This document shows positions 51,510-60,837 of a DNA stretch of 64,000 nt, piece by piece. Position numbers and translations under genes: made by a program. Within the stretch, counting starts at the first letter, position 1, and the number at the start of each line of letters is the position of its first letter. The notes under the pieces were generated by a model. The model was not told where the DNA came from. It made no database searches and worked only from the letters and a program-made list of their open reading frames with translations. This DNA comes from Rhizocola hellebori (GTDB lineage Bacteria; Actinomycetota; Actinomycetes; Mycobacteriales; Micromonosporaceae), in contig NZ_BONY01000044.1 in the NCBI RefSeq assembly GCF_016862955.1, forward strand, positions 20,399-84,398, given 5' to 3'.

Positions 51510-54377
51510 TCAACCTGTCGGAGTTGGTGTGGCGGATGGGGCTGGTGTGGCGGCTGCGGCCTGTGCGGCCAGGAATTCGTCCATCGCGGCGTCGAGCGCG
51601 GCTAGCGCTTTGCCCTGGGCCTCGAAGTCGCCCTTCTGCTGGGCGGCGCGCAGGTCGTTGATGGCCTGCTCGACCTTTGCCGCCGCGGCGGCGAGCGCGC
51701 CGTTGGTTGGCGGCGGCGCCGCGTTGCCGGGTGGCTGCGGGTTGGTGTTGGGTGGGGGCGCGGCGGGGCCGGACAGGAGCTGCGCTATGCCCGCCTGGAC
51801 GGTAGTCGCATATGCGACCTTGCCTCCGAAGTTCATGAGGACCCGCTGCAGCTGTGGATAGGTGCGTTCACCGCTGCTCTTGAGGTAGATGGGCTCGATG
51901 TAGAGCATGCCGCCGCCGTAGGGCAGGGAAAGGAGGTTGCCCTTGACGCCGTTGGCGCCCCAGATGTTGAGGTCGCTTCGGGCGGCGGCGTTGTTCTCCA
52001 TTTCCTGTTGCGCCTGGCCGGGGCCGAAGATGGGGCTCTCCTTGCCGAATTCCAGGAGCTGCAGGGTCGGCTTGTTGTCCACATAGGAGCCCGAGATCAG
52101 GGCGGCAAGGTTCTGCCTGTCCTTGGGGGTGACGGCCGCGACGAGCTGGAAGCGAGTTTCATTCTGCTCTGGCAGCTGGGTGAGCAGATAGTAGGGCGGC
52201 TGCTTGGCTTTGACCGCCTTGGCGGGATCGTCGGGCAGGGCCCAGAAGTCGGCTTCGGTGAAGAACTGACCGGCCTCGGTGACGTGGAACTGGGTCAGCA
52301 GGTCGCGCTGAACCTTGAACAGATCGGCCGGGTACCGGAAATGAGCCTTCAAATCATCAGGGATCGCACTCTTGGGTTTGATGAGCTTGCCGCCGAAGGC
52401 CGCATTCCATGCCTTCAGAACCGGGTCTTTGTCGTCGAACTCGTAGAGCGTGACGGTGCCGTCGTAGGCGTCCACGGTGGCCTTGACCGAGTTGCGGATG
52501 TAGTTGATCTGCTGCTTGGCCAGGGCGAACGTGCCGAAGTCGGTGAGTGAGTCGCTGGTCACATCGGCGAGGTCGACGCGCTTGGAGTAGGGGAAGTTCG
52601 CCGACGTCGTGTAGCCGTCGATGATCCACACGATGCGGCCGTTGACCGCGGCCGGGTAGGGGTCGCCGTCAAGGGTGAGGAACGGGGCGACCTTCTGCAC
52701 CCGCGTGCGCGGGTCGCGCTCGTAGAGGATCTTCGACTGGTCGTTGACGGCGTTGGCGAGCAGGAAGTTGGACTCGGCGTACTTGATGGAGTAGAGCAGC
52801 CGCCGCCAGGTGGAGTCGAGCTTGACGCCGCCGCTTCCGGAGTAGGTGTGGTGCTCGTCGGCGTCGGCGCCGACCGGGCGGTCGTACTCGATCGGGGTCT
52901 CCCCCGCCGGCTTGCCGACGATCGCGTATTCCTTCATCTGCTCGCCGTAGTAGACGCGTGGCTGCTCCACCTTGATGACCTCGGTGCTCTGAGCGCAGCC
53001 GCCCGCGGTGGTCTGCCCGGCGAAGAAGCCGGAGACGAACTTGGGCTGCCCCCCGCACACCTCGTTGGCCGGAGCGGCGACGAGGCCGTAGCCGTGGGTG
53101 TAGATGGTGTGCCGGTTGATCCAGTTGTTCTGGGTGCCGGTGAGGGCGTCGTAGGAAATCTCGCGCAAGCCCACCACGTAGTCGCGAACCTTGTTGTCCA
53201 CCGTGTACCGGTCGATGTCGAGCTTGTCGCCGAAGTGGTAGAAGCTGCGCACCTGGGCCAGCTGCGTGAAGGCCTCGGAGACGACGGCCGGGTCGAGCAC
53301 GCGGATGTTGGGCACCACCGTCTGATCTTCGGCGAGGCTCGGCGGCGGCGTGACAATCCCGGCGCGATAGTCGGTCTTCTTGGTGTCGTTGAGCCCGAAC
53401 GCGGTGCGGGTGGAATCAATGGCGCGCTTGATGTATTGGGCTTCCTCGACGTTGCGGCTCGGGTCGACCCGGAAGGTCTGCACACCCCACGGATAGATTC
53501 CGCCGATGGCGACCGCGGAGACCGCGAGCAGGCCGAGCGCCGCACCCGGCCAGGTCAGGTTGCGCATCACCGCATTGGAGAAGACGAGGATGGCAACCGC
53601 GACGATGATGGAGATGTATATGAGCATCTCCTTGGCGGGCAACAAGGCGTTGATGTCGGTGTATCCCGCGCCGGTCAGTCTGGTACCCGTAATGGTGTCA
53701 AGGAGCAAAGCACGCCGGTCGAGCGCGTAGGCGATCGCCTTGAGGATGACGAAGAGGGCCACCAGCCCGGTCAGGTGAGCACGGGCCCCGGTGGTGATGC
53801 GATCGCCCGGCCCGGAGATGCGCACCCCGCCGTAGAGGTAGTGCACCGCGATCGCGCCGATCAGGGCGAGCACGATGATGGTGAAGCCGGTGCCGAGCAG
53901 GTATTCCCAGAACGGCAGCCGGAAGACGTAGAAGCTGAGGTCCACGCCGAACTCGGGATCGGTCTGGCCGAACGGCACCGAGTTGCGGAAGAGCATCCAC
54001 TCTTTCCAGTGCCCCTGCGCGGCCAGGCCGGCAAAGAAGCCGATGATCCCGGCGGTGAGGATGAACCAGCGGATGAGCCGGGGCCCCAGCAGGTACCGGT
54101 AACGCTCAAGCGCTTCTTGGGTGTGCCCGGTGGGCGGCAGGAAGGGGCGCAGCTTGTAGGCGAGGAACAGGTTGCCGAAGATGAAGCCCGCGATCAGCAG
54201 GCCCGCCACCGCGAACAATCCGAGCCGGGTGCCAAGCTGGCCGGTGAAGACCTGGGTGGCGCCGACTTCGTCGTACCACAGCCACTCCGTCCAGGCCTCG
54301 ACAATCCAGCCGAGGATGGCAAAACCCACGAGCAGTCCGGTCAGGACGATGAGCCAGGCCCGGCTGCGGCGGCTCAT
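51510..54377 (-). CDS. UPF0182 family membrane protein
   Basis: 955 aa from ATG 54377. Seven TM helices in the first 310 residues (AWLIVLTGLLVGFAILGWIV, GLFAVAGLLIAGFIFGNLFL and further), then a large outer domain with DPSRNVEEAQYIKRAIDSTR, TYTHGYGL-like YTHGYGLVAAPANEV and YGEQMKEYAIVGKP, and a Pro/Ala/Thr-rich tail. Homologue of Rv3193c; the function is unknown but the gene is conserved in actinobacteria, next to the PDZ/Lon-like protease gene as here. Confidence 0.93.
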   Translation of the reverse strand: MSRRSRAWLIVLTGLLVGFAILGWIVEAWTEWLWYDEVGATQVFTGQLGTRLGLFAVAGLLIAGFIFGNLFLAYKLRPFLPPTGHTQEALERYRYLLGPRLIRWFILTAGIIGFFAGLAAQGHWKEWMLFRNSVPFGQTDPEFGVDLSFYVFRLPFWEYLLGTGFTIIVLALIGAIAVHYLYGGVRISGPGDRITTGARAHLTGLVALFVILKAIAYALDRRALLLDTITGTRLTGAGYTDINALLPAKEMLIYISIIVAVAILVFSNAVMRNLTWPGAALGLLAVSAVAIGGIYPWGVQTFRVDPSRNVEEAQYIKRAIDSTRTAFGLNDTKKTDYRAGIVTPPPSLAEDQTVVPNIRVLDPAVVSEAFTQLAQVRSFYHFGDKLDIDRYTVDNKVRDYVVGLREISYDALTGTQNNWINRHTIYTHGYGLVAAPANEVCGGQPKFVSGFFAGQTTAGGCAQSTEVIKVEQPRVYYGEQMKEYAIVGKPAGETPIEYDRPVGADADEHHTYSGSGGVKLDSTWRRLLYSIKYAESNFLLANAVNDQSKILYERDPRTRVQKVAPFLTLDGDPYPAAVNGRIVWIIDGYTTSANFPYSKRVDLADVTSDSLTDFGTFALAKQQINYIRNSVKATVDAYDGTVTLYEFDDKDPVLKAWNAAFGGKLIKPKSAIPDDLKAHFRYPADLFKVQRDLLTQFHVTEAGQFFTEADFWALPDDPAKAVKAKQPPYYLLTQLPEQNETRFQLVAAVTPKDRQNLAALISGSYVDNKPTLQLLEFGKESPIFGPGQAQQEMENNAAARSDLNIWGANGVKGNLLSLPYGGGMLYIEPIYLKSSGERTYPQLQRVLMNFGGKVAYATTVQAGIAQLLSGPAAPPPNTNPQPPGNAAPPPTNGALAAAAAKVEQAINDLRAAQQKGDFEAQGKALAALDAAMDEFLAAQAAAATPAPSATPTPTG

Positions 54378-54438
54378 CCTGGGAAGCTGACTTGATCTGG
54401 TCACCACGGTGCTAGAGCCTACGTCCCCTAGCTGTATA

Positions 54439-55539
54439 TCAACAGGACGGCAGCGGCCCGCCATTCGGCAACGCGGCCAGAGCGGCCAGGGCCTCATCCA
54501 GCGTGGAGACCTTGACCAGGCGCAACCCGTCGGGGACGTTCGACTTGGCCTCCTCGCAGTTGGTCGCCGGGGTCAGGAAGATCGTCGCGCCGGCATCCTT
54601 TGCCCCGTATAGCTTCTGCGTCACGCCACCGATCGGGCCGACATTGCCCTCGTCGTCGATCGTGCCGGTGCCGGCGACCACGAAGCCGTTGGTCAGGTCC
54701 TCTGACTTGATCTTGTCGATGATGCCGAGGGCGAACATCATGCCCGCGCTCGGTCCACCGATCTTGTCGAGCTTGATGTTCAGCTCGAACGGATGCGGCT
54801 GAATGGTCTTCACGCCGATCCCGACCCGGGGCGTGCCGTCGGTGCCCGCTTTGGTGGTTATCGAAGCGGTGCCTTCGTCCGCCCCGCGCGTGTATCCGAT
54901 CTTCAGCGTGGAGCCGACCGGCTTGGCCTGGATCAGCTCCAACAGCTTCTGGGTCGAGGTGACCGGGGTGCCGTCGACGGTGTTGATGATGTCGTTGCTC
55001 TGAAGCTGCCCGGCGGCTGCCCCATCGGGCGTGACCTCGGTGACCGTGACCTTCACCGGATAGCCGAGCTCGGTCAGCGCCGCGGTCTCGGCACTGGACT
55101 GCGAATTCTCGAACTCCTGCTTGTTTTCCTGCTCGACCTGTTGCTCGGTCTTGTCTTCGGGATAGATGAGCTTGCGCGGAATCACGGCTTCGGAGCCCGA
55201 GATCCAGCCCCGGATGGTGTCGACCAGCGTCATGCTCGACTGCACCGAGACGGTGACCATCCTGAGCTGCCCCTTGCCGGTGGAGGTCGGGATGCCGGTG
55301 ATCTGGATCACCTGTTGGCAATCCGGTTCAGCTTTGGGCGAAGGGGTCGCGCCGGAGGGCTTGGGCGCGGGGGCCGCCGGGTTGCTGCACGCGTCGCCAT
55401 GCCGGTCGACGGCACCGAGCGTGTCCACCGTCGGCCCCGGACTCAGTGCCACGTAAGGCACGTCAGCCCGCCCGATGAGGAAACCCAGCAGGACGGTGAG
55501 TGCCGCGCCCAGCAACACCGTGACTCCCCGACGTCTCAT
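54439..55539 (-). CDS. PDZ domain-containing Lon-like membrane protease
   Basis: 366 aa. One TM near the N-terminus (VTVLLGAALTVLLGFLIG), a PDZ domain at about 170-250 (VTEVTPDGAAAGQLQSNDIINTVDG), and a C-terminal Lon protease fold with the Ser of GGPSAGMMFALGIID and Lys of GGVTQKLYGAKDAG, the Ser-Lys dyad. No ATPase domain. Rv3194c homologue. It is probably an extracytoplasmic quality-control protease. Divergent from the DUF2342 gene. Confidence 0.92.
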   Translation of the reverse strand: MRRRGVTVLLGAALTVLLGFLIGRADVPYVALSPGPTVDTLGAVDRHGDACSNPAAPAPKPSGATPSPKAEPDCQQVIQITGIPTSTGKGQLRMVTVSVQSSMTLVDTIRGWISGSEAVIPRKLIYPEDKTEQQVEQENKQEFENSQSSAETAALTELGYPVKVTVTEVTPDGAAAGQLQSNDIINTVDGTPVTSTQKLLELIQAKPVGSTLKIGYTRGADEGTASITTKAGTDGTPRVGIGVKTIQPHPFELNIKLDKIGGPSAGMMFALGIIDKIKSEDLTNGFVVAGTGTIDDEGNVGPIGGVTQKLYGAKDAGATIFLTPATNCEEAKSNVPDGLRLVKVSTLDEALAALAALPNGGPLPSC

Positions 55540-55629
55540 GCTCAGCAGACTAGCGCCCCACCCTGACGTCACCCTGATCTCGGTACAGGCATGAGTCAGG
55601 TCGGCTCAAGTTGGCGTACGGTGGAGAAC

Positions 55630-56895
55630 GTGCCTGACACCCCGTTCGGCTTTGCCCTTCCGGGCGGCCAGCCTCCAGATCCCAACGACCCGCAGCAGAT
55701 GCAGCAGTTTCTAGCCGGGTTGCAGCAGCTCATGGCCGCCAGCCAGACCGGGTCGGGCCCGGTCAACTGGGACCTGGCCCGCCAGATCGCGACGAGCACT
55801 CTCAACACCGAGGGCGATCCGGCCGTGACCGCGCCCGATCGCGAGCTGGTCGTCGAGGCGCTCCGCCTGGCCGATCTGTGGCTCGATCCGACCACCTCAC
55901 TGCCCAGTGGCATCGTCACCACCGCCGCCTGGAACAGGAACGAGTGGATCTTCCACACCATGGACGTGTGGCGCAAACTTGCCGACCCGGTGGCCGAGCG
56001 CATGGTCGCCGCGATGGGCGATCTCATCCCGCCGGAGGCGCGCGCCCAGCTCGGGCCGATGTCCTCCATGATCACGGCGCTGGGTGGCGCCCTGTTCGGC
56101 GGCCAATTCGGTCAGGCCCTGGCAAAGCTTGCCACCGAGGTGCTTTCGGCCGGCGACATCGGCCTGCCCCTTGGCCCCGGCGGCACCGCCGCTTTGATTC
56201 CCGCCAACATTCGTGGGTACGGGGAAGGCCTCGAAATCGACCAGTCGGAGCTGCGCCTGTTCGTGGCTCTCCGGGAAGCGGCACACCAGCGCCTCTTCGG
56301 CCACGTGCCGTGGCTTCGCGGCCACATCCTCAACGCCGTCGAGACCTACGCCCGGGGCATCCGGGTCGACCGGGAGGCGATCGAAGAGGCGATGCGCCAG
56401 ATCGACCCGCGCGACCCCAGCTCGATGCAGGGCGTGGCGCTGGAGGGCATCTTCGCCCAGGAGGACACCGAGCAACAGCGGGCCGCGTTGCGCCGGCTGG
56501 AGACCGCGCTGGCCCTCGTCGAAGGCTGGGTCTGTCACATCGTCGAGACAGCGGCCGAAGGCCGGTTGCCCAACGCGGTAAAGCTCGCTGAGGCGTTCCG
56601 CAGGCGCCGCGCGGCCGGCGGCCCGGCCGAGTCCACCTTCGCCGCGCTTGTGGGGCTGGAGCTGCGTCCACGGCGGCTGCGTGAGGCTGCCGCGCTGTGG
56701 ACGGCGCTGACCGAGCACCGCGGCGTTGCCGGGCGCGACGCGCTCTGGGGCCACCCGGATCTGCTGCCCTCCGATGACGACTTCGCCGATCCGGTGGCCT
56801 ACGCCCAGTCCCAGCTCGATCTGGGCATGCTGGAAGGCTTCGACGACCTCGGCAAGGCGCCCGAGGAGGGTGGCGACCCTCCACCCCAGAGCTGA
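55630..56895 (+). CDS. Zinc-dependent metalloprotease-like protein (DUF2342)
   Basis: 421 aa from GTG 55630 (GGAGA just upstream). Gln/Pro-rich start (QQMQQFLAGLQQLMAASQTG), then the DUF2342 core with LREAAHQRLFGHVPWLRGHI, in which the His-containing helix takes the place of a zincin motif, and RNEWIFHTMDVWRKLADPVAERM. Homologue of Rv3195. The family was annotated as F420-biosynthesis associated; the actual role is unproven. Confidence 0.88.
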   Translation: MPDTPFGFALPGGQPPDPNDPQQMQQFLAGLQQLMAASQTGSGPVNWDLARQIATSTLNTEGDPAVTAPDRELVVEALRLADLWLDPTTSLPSGIVTTAAWNRNEWIFHTMDVWRKLADPVAERMVAAMGDLIPPEARAQLGPMSSMITALGGALFGGQFGQALAKLATEVLSAGDIGLPLGPGGTAALIPANIRGYGEGLEIDQSELRLFVALREAAHQRLFGHVPWLRGHILNAVETYARGIRVDREAIEEAMRQIDPRDPSSMQGVALEGIFAQEDTEQQRAALRRLETALALVEGWVCHIVETAAEGRLPNAVKLAEAFRRRRAAGGPAESTFAALVGLELRPRRLREAAALWTALTEHRGVAGRDALWGHPDLLPSDDDFADPVAYAQSQLDLGMLEGFDDLGKAPEEGGDPPPQS

Positions 56896-56962
56896 CCCCT
56901 CGCCAGTCGCAAAAAGTCCGCGCCGCCCGGCTATGCCAGGCGGCGCGGAAATCGTTGGGGGA

Positions 56963-57487
56963 TCAGCCGGCCAGCTGAGCCGCCGCGATTCCTTCCAGGT
57001 AGCCACGGGCGCGTTCAGTGCGCGGGTAGCGGCCCACCAGGTGCCAGAAGCGTGCGTTGTGGCCCGGCACGATGAGGTGCACGAGCTCGTGGAGGATGAC
57101 GTAGTCGGTCACCCAGGACGGCATGTCGCGGACCTTCTCGGAGATCCGGATCGTGCGATCGGCGGGCGTGCAGGAACCCCAGCGCCCATTTTGGTTAGCT
57201 ACCCATCGAATGCTCGACGGCTGGACGATCGGGCCGAATTCGGCCAGATATTTTGCCGCTAGCAGCTTGCCGCGAGCCGACAGGTCGGCATCGCTACGCT
57301 GACTGCGCAAATCACGAGCCGCAAGCCGGGCCAGCATCTTGTCGACCCACTCCGTCTCCTCCGCCCGCGAGAACTGATTGGGAATCAGAACGACCACGCG
57401 CTCCCCCTCGCGGTAGGCGGACACCGTTCGGCGGCGGCGCTCGCTGCGCCGCACCTCAACCACTGGTTTACGTCGGGCTCCTCCCAC
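56963..57487 (-). CDS. YgjP-like M48-related metallopeptidase (DUF45)
   Basis: 174 aa. Zinc motif VILHELVHLIVPGHNARFWHLVGRYP (HExxH plus the H-x-x-x-F-W-H segment) and the NQNGRWGSC block typical of YgjP/SprT-like proteins. Start GTG 57487 tentative; a GTG at 57463 also fits. Cytosolic peptidase of unknown target. Single gene, 68 bp after the convergent DUF2342 gene. Confidence 0.88.
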   Translation of the reverse strand: MGGARRKPVVEVRRSERRRRTVSAYREGERVVVLIPNQFSRAEETEWVDKMLARLAARDLRSQRSDADLSARGKLLAAKYLAEFGPIVQPSSIRWVANQNGRWGSCTPADRTIRISEKVRDMPSWVTDYVILHELVHLIVPGHNARFWHLVGRYPRTERARGYLEGIAAAQLAG

Positions 57488-57746
57488 GCAAAGGACGCTA
57501 ACCGGCCGGTGGCAGGGGTCCGCAAGAGCAAGTTTCTGATCATCATTAGATTTAGACTGATAAGTGGCATTTGCCGAAAAGATTCCTACGGTGAGGGTGA
57601 ATCAGAGAATCACTCGTATCCGTTATGCACGAAACCTACGGCGTGTCCCGGCTTACCTGACTTGTATGCGTTGTCCGGACAGGCAGACTTCCACCGTCCA
57701 CGGCGACATCGGTCCTAAGCACCGCCACTAAGCATGAGGAGGAATC

Positions 57747-57917
57747 GTGGCCAAGACGGAGAAGTACAACGGCTACTGCGTGAAGTGCAAAGAGAAGCGC
57801 GACTTTGAAGGAACAGTGACCATCTCCAAGACCAACATGCGCATGGCCAAGGGTCCGTGCCCGGTCTGCGGCACCACCGTGAACCGCATCCTGGGCAAGG
57901 CCGAAGCCAAAGCCTGA
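57747..57917 (+). CDS. DUF5679 zinc-ribbon protein (56 aa)
   Basis: GTG 57747 with AGGAGGA upstream. MAKTEKYNGYCVKCKEKRDF ... GPCPVCGTTVNRILGK: two CxxC knuckles form a zinc ribbon. Short proteins of this family occur singly in most actinobacteria and have no assigned role. Preceded by about 230 bp without another gene. Confidence 0.85.
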   Translation: MAKTEKYNGYCVKCKEKRDFEGTVTISKTNMRMAKGPCPVCGTTVNRILGKAEAKA

Positions 57918-57982
57918 CGCGAGGCGTGGGTGGACGATCCGTCGTTCACCCACCCGCCTTATCCCCAGCCAGTACCCGGCCC

Positions 57983-58034
57983 TGTGGATAACCTGTGGAC
58001 AACAGCATGATCACCGGGGATTGCCTGTGGATAA
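57983..58034. promoter_or_regulatory. Cluster of DnaA-box-like sequences
   Basis: TGTGGATAA at 57983-57991 and 58026-58034 and TGTGGACAA at 57994-58002 (complement of TTATCCACA and a one-mismatch form) in 52 bp, between the zinc-ribbon gene and the ThiF-like gene. They may bind DnaA for regulation or titration. Confidence 0.55.
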
Positions 58035-58073
58035 CTCTTAGGGCCGGCTTAAGATGGCCCATCCTCGAGAGCT

Positions 58074-59138
58074 GTGACCCGCTTGTCGCCGCTTCGTCCC
58101 ACTCTTCTGCCCGGCCTGCGACCTTTGTGGCGCGATCCGCACACGGTGCAGCTGGGCACCGACCCGGCGCAAGCGGTGGTTCTTGAGCTGCCGCATCCGG
58201 CCGCCGCGCGCCTTCTCGACCTGCTAGACGGTTCCCACACCGACCGCGCCATCTGCGCCGAGATGGCCAGGATCGGAATGCCTGAAACCGATGTCCAGAT
58301 CGTGCTCAACGCGCTGGTCGAAGCCGGGCTCGTGGTGGCAGCCCACAGCCTGCTGCCGTCGGCCCTGCCCGCCGAGCACCGCCACCGGGTGGCCGCCGAG
58401 GCCGCCGCGCTCGCCTTGCGTTTCCGCGACAGATCCGCCAGCCCCGCCGCGATCCTGCGCCGCCGCTACCGCTCCCGGGTCATCATCGCGGGCGCCGGCC
58501 CGTTTCCGCCCTTGCTGATCTCCGCGCTTCTCCACGCCGGCGTCGGCACGGTCGGCCAGGTCACCGAGCCCGGCGCCGCCGCCATCTCAGTCGACCCCAC
58601 GCCCTTCACCACCCCCGCGGGACAACACAGCCCAGCGCAACGCGGCGCGGGGCAGGACAGCGCGACGCAAGGCGGCGCGGGGAAGAGCTCGGGGCAAGGT
58701 GGGCGGGCGGGGACGGTGCGGGGGGATGACGCGTTCGTGGTGCAGATCGGGCCGATGGGCCGGGTGGCGGTGCGGGGGTCGCGCCGGCGGCGGCCTCTGC
58801 TGGCGATCGGGGTGCGTGATGGGGTCGCGATCGTCGGGCCTCTGGTGCCCGTCGCGGGCGGGCCCTGCCTGCGCTGCCTCGACCTGCACCGCACCGATCG
58901 CGACCCGGCCTGGCCGCGGCTGGCCGCGCAACTGGCCGAACAGGACACCGACCCGGTTCCGTGTGCCGCGGCGACGATCCTCAGCGCGGCGGGGCTCGCC
59001 GCGGCCGAGATTTTGACCTACTTGGACGGCGGCGAGCCGAGCACTATCGGCTCCACGATCGAGATCAACGGCGGTGGCCCGTGGCGGCGCAGAAGCTGGG
59101 CGCCGCACGCCTCCTGCGACTGCACGAGTCGTAAGTGA
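58074..59138 (+). CDS. ThiF/cyclodehydratase-like protein (TOMM leader-binding type, Rv3196-position)
   Basis: 354 aa. N-terminal winged part (RPLWRDPHTVQLGTDPAQAV, LLDLLDGSHTDRAICAEMARIG) is like the leader-binding domain of azole-peptide cyclodehydratases. A Rossmann-like strand VIIAGAGPFPPLLISALLHAG, and GPCLRCLDLHRTDRDPAWPRLAAQL with CxxC, complete the E1-like fold. A Gly/Gln/Ser-rich linker (about residues 182-215) interrupts the fold. No precursor peptide gene is nearby, and the synteny implies a housekeeping role. Confidence 0.75.
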   Translation: MTRLSPLRPTLLPGLRPLWRDPHTVQLGTDPAQAVVLELPHPAAARLLDLLDGSHTDRAICAEMARIGMPETDVQIVLNALVEAGLVVAAHSLLPSALPAEHRHRVAAEAAALALRFRDRSASPAAILRRRYRSRVIIAGAGPFPPLLISALLHAGVGTVGQVTEPGAAAISVDPTPFTTPAGQHSPAQRGAGQDSATQGGAGKSSGQGGRAGTVRGDDAFVVQIGPMGRVAVRGSRRRRPLLAIGVRDGVAIVGPLVPVAGGPCLRCLDLHRTDRDPAWPRLAAQLAEQDTDPVPCAAATILSAAGLAAAEILTYLDGGEPSTIGSTIEINGGGPWRRRSWAPHASCDCTSRK

Positions 59139-59207
59139 AGAGCCGTAGGTGAAGACATGCGCAGGTTCTCCACCACACAGGCACAAAGAGTCCGTCACAA
59201 TGGCCAG

Positions 59208-60533
59208 GTGACAGACATCCCGCGCCGTGCCGTGGCACGCACCGCGAAACTAGCGTCTTTGCCGCTGAGCTTCGCCGGCCGCACAATGCTCGGCTTCGGC
59301 AAGCGGGTGACCGGCCTAGCCTCCGACGTCATCTCCGCCGAGATCCAGGAGCGCACGGCCGAACAGCTTTTCAGCGTGCTCGGCCAGCTCAAGGGCGGCG
59401 CGATGAAGCTCGGTCAGGCGCTCAGCGTGTTCGAGGCCGCACTTCCTGACGCGCTTGCCGAGCCCTATCGGGAGGCGCTGACCAAACTGCAGGAGGCCGC
59501 GCCGCCGCTGCCCGCATCGACCGTCCACAAAGTACTTGCCGCGCAACTCGGGCCGGAGTGGCGAGATCTGTTCGTCCATTTCGACGACAGCCCAGCCGCG
59601 GCGGCCAGCATCGGCCAGGTACACAAAGCTGAGTGGAAGGCGGGGCGCAAGCGCACGGGTGTTCCGGTGGCGGTGAAGGTGCAATATCCCGGGGCGGGCG
59701 CGGCGCTCATCTCCGATCTGGGGCAGCTTTCGCGCCTGGCCGGGTTGTTCAAGGTGATCCAGCCCGGGCTCGACGTGAAGCCGTTGGTGGCCGAGCTGCG
59801 GGAGCGGGTGGTGGAGGAGCTCGACTATGAGCTGGAAGCCAAGAGCCAGACCGGTTTCGCGAACGCTTACGCAGACGATCCCGACTTTCTCGTGCCGAAG
59901 GTGCTGGCCTCCTCCAAACAGGTGCTGGTGACCGAGTGGGTGGAAGGGATTCCGCTCTCGACCGTCATCGGTTCCGGGACGGTCGCCGAGCGCGACCGCG
60001 CGGGCGAGCTGATGGCGACACTTCACTTTTCCGCCCCCAAACGCGCCGGGATGCTCCACGCCGACCCGCATCCGGGCAACTACCGGCTGCTGCCCGATGG
60101 CCGGCTCGCCGTCATCGACTTCGGGGCGGTGGCCCGGTTTCCCGATGGGCTGCCCGAGCCGGTGGGCCGGCTCACCCGGCTCGCGTTGCAGGGTAAGGCA
60201 AACGAGGTCCTTGTCGGGCTGCGCAAGGAGGGCTTCGTCAAGCACGATCTCCAGATCGATGCCGAGGAGGTGCTCGACTATCTCCTGCCGATATTGGAGC
60301 CGATTCAGATGGAGCAGTTCCGCTTCACCCGTGCCTGGTTGCGTGCGGAAGCGGGACGCATCGCCAGCCCGCGCAGTCCCGCCTACCAATTCGGGCGTCA
60401 GCTTAACCTTCCCCCCTCGTACCTGATGATCCAGCGCGTGACCCTCGGCTCGATCGGGGTGCTCTGCCAGCTGGAGGCCAAAGCGGGTTATCGGGGCATC
60501 CTCGAAAGATGGCTGCCCGGATTCAAGGGCTAA
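59208..60533 (+). CDS. ABC1/AarF-family atypical kinase (Rv3197 homologue)
   Basis: 441 aa from GTG 59208, which matches the start of Rv3197 (MTDIPRRAVARTAKLASLPL). ABC1 motifs: KxGQ in GGAMKLGQALSVFEAALPD, the AAASIGQVHKAE loop, ATP Lys in VPVAVKVQYPG, catalytic HADPHPGNYR and DFG in VIDFGAVARF. UbiB-like proteins regulate lipids or isoprenoids; the mycobacterial homologue belongs to the WhiB7 regulon linked to macrolide tolerance, and whiB7 is adjacent here. Confidence 0.9.
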   Translation: MTDIPRRAVARTAKLASLPLSFAGRTMLGFGKRVTGLASDVISAEIQERTAEQLFSVLGQLKGGAMKLGQALSVFEAALPDALAEPYREALTKLQEAAPPLPASTVHKVLAAQLGPEWRDLFVHFDDSPAAAASIGQVHKAEWKAGRKRTGVPVAVKVQYPGAGAALISDLGQLSRLAGLFKVIQPGLDVKPLVAELRERVVEELDYELEAKSQTGFANAYADDPDFLVPKVLASSKQVLVTEWVEGIPLSTVIGSGTVAERDRAGELMATLHFSAPKRAGMLHADPHPGNYRLLPDGRLAVIDFGAVARFPDGLPEPVGRLTRLALQGKANEVLVGLRKEGFVKHDLQIDAEEVLDYLLPILEPIQMEQFRFTRAWLRAEAGRIASPRSPAYQFGRQLNLPPSYLMIQRVTLGSIGVLCQLEAKAGYRGILERWLPGFKG

Positions 60534-60537
60534 CGCG

Positions 60538-60571
60538 AAAAGGCCGGGAGTGGGGAGCCTCCCGGCCTTTT
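60538..60571 (+). terminator. Rho-independent terminator after the ABC1 kinase gene
   Basis: AAAAGGCCGGGAG pairs with CTCCCGGCCTTTT, 13-bp perfect stem, 8-base loop; T-run on both strands, so it can also stop the minus-strand mini-gene/whiB7 transcript. Confidence 0.88.
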
Positions 60572-60606
60572 CTGGGTACTGGTCTAGTGAGCGGACTTTT
60601 GGTTGG

Positions 60607-60774
60607 TTACCAGCCGTTGCGTTCCCGGGCCGCCTGCTTGCGGGCACGGATGCTGATCTGGCGTGCGGATCGGGAAGCCTCAGAGGGGATGTTCTGAGGC
60701 TCGCGCATTCGCGCTCGACTCAGGATTTCGTGGATCGTATACATGTCGGTGATTCCATTCTCGTTGATGTTCAT
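60607..60774 (-). CDS. Small basic protein downstream of whiB7 (55 aa)
   Basis: ATG 60774 with AAGGA upstream, TAA at 60607. Begins MNINENGITDMYTIHEILSR and continues as a single Arg-rich helix (EASRSARQISIRARKQAARERNGW). Codon bias is of coding type. It lies 63 bp after whiB7 on the same strand, before a shared terminator, so it is likely co-transcribed. Function unknown; the basic helix suggests RNA or ribosome contact. Confidence 0.65.
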   Translation of the reverse strand: MNINENGITDMYTIHEILSRARMREPQNIPSEASRSARQISIRARKQAARERNGW

Positions 60775-60837
60775 CTCGGACTGTCCTTAGTGGGTGTTGC
60801 CAACCGGTTAGGGCTGGACGTGGAAGTGCGGAACTAG

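Noticed and set aside
52848..54395. 515-aa plus-strand ORF opposite UPF0182
   Set aside because: Antisense shadow; the minus frame encodes conserved TM helices and UPF0182 blocks.
55460..55560. Signal peptide start variants of the PDZ protease
   Set aside because: Upstream ATG (55572) lacks a ribosome site and adds residues not typical of the family; 55539 preferred.
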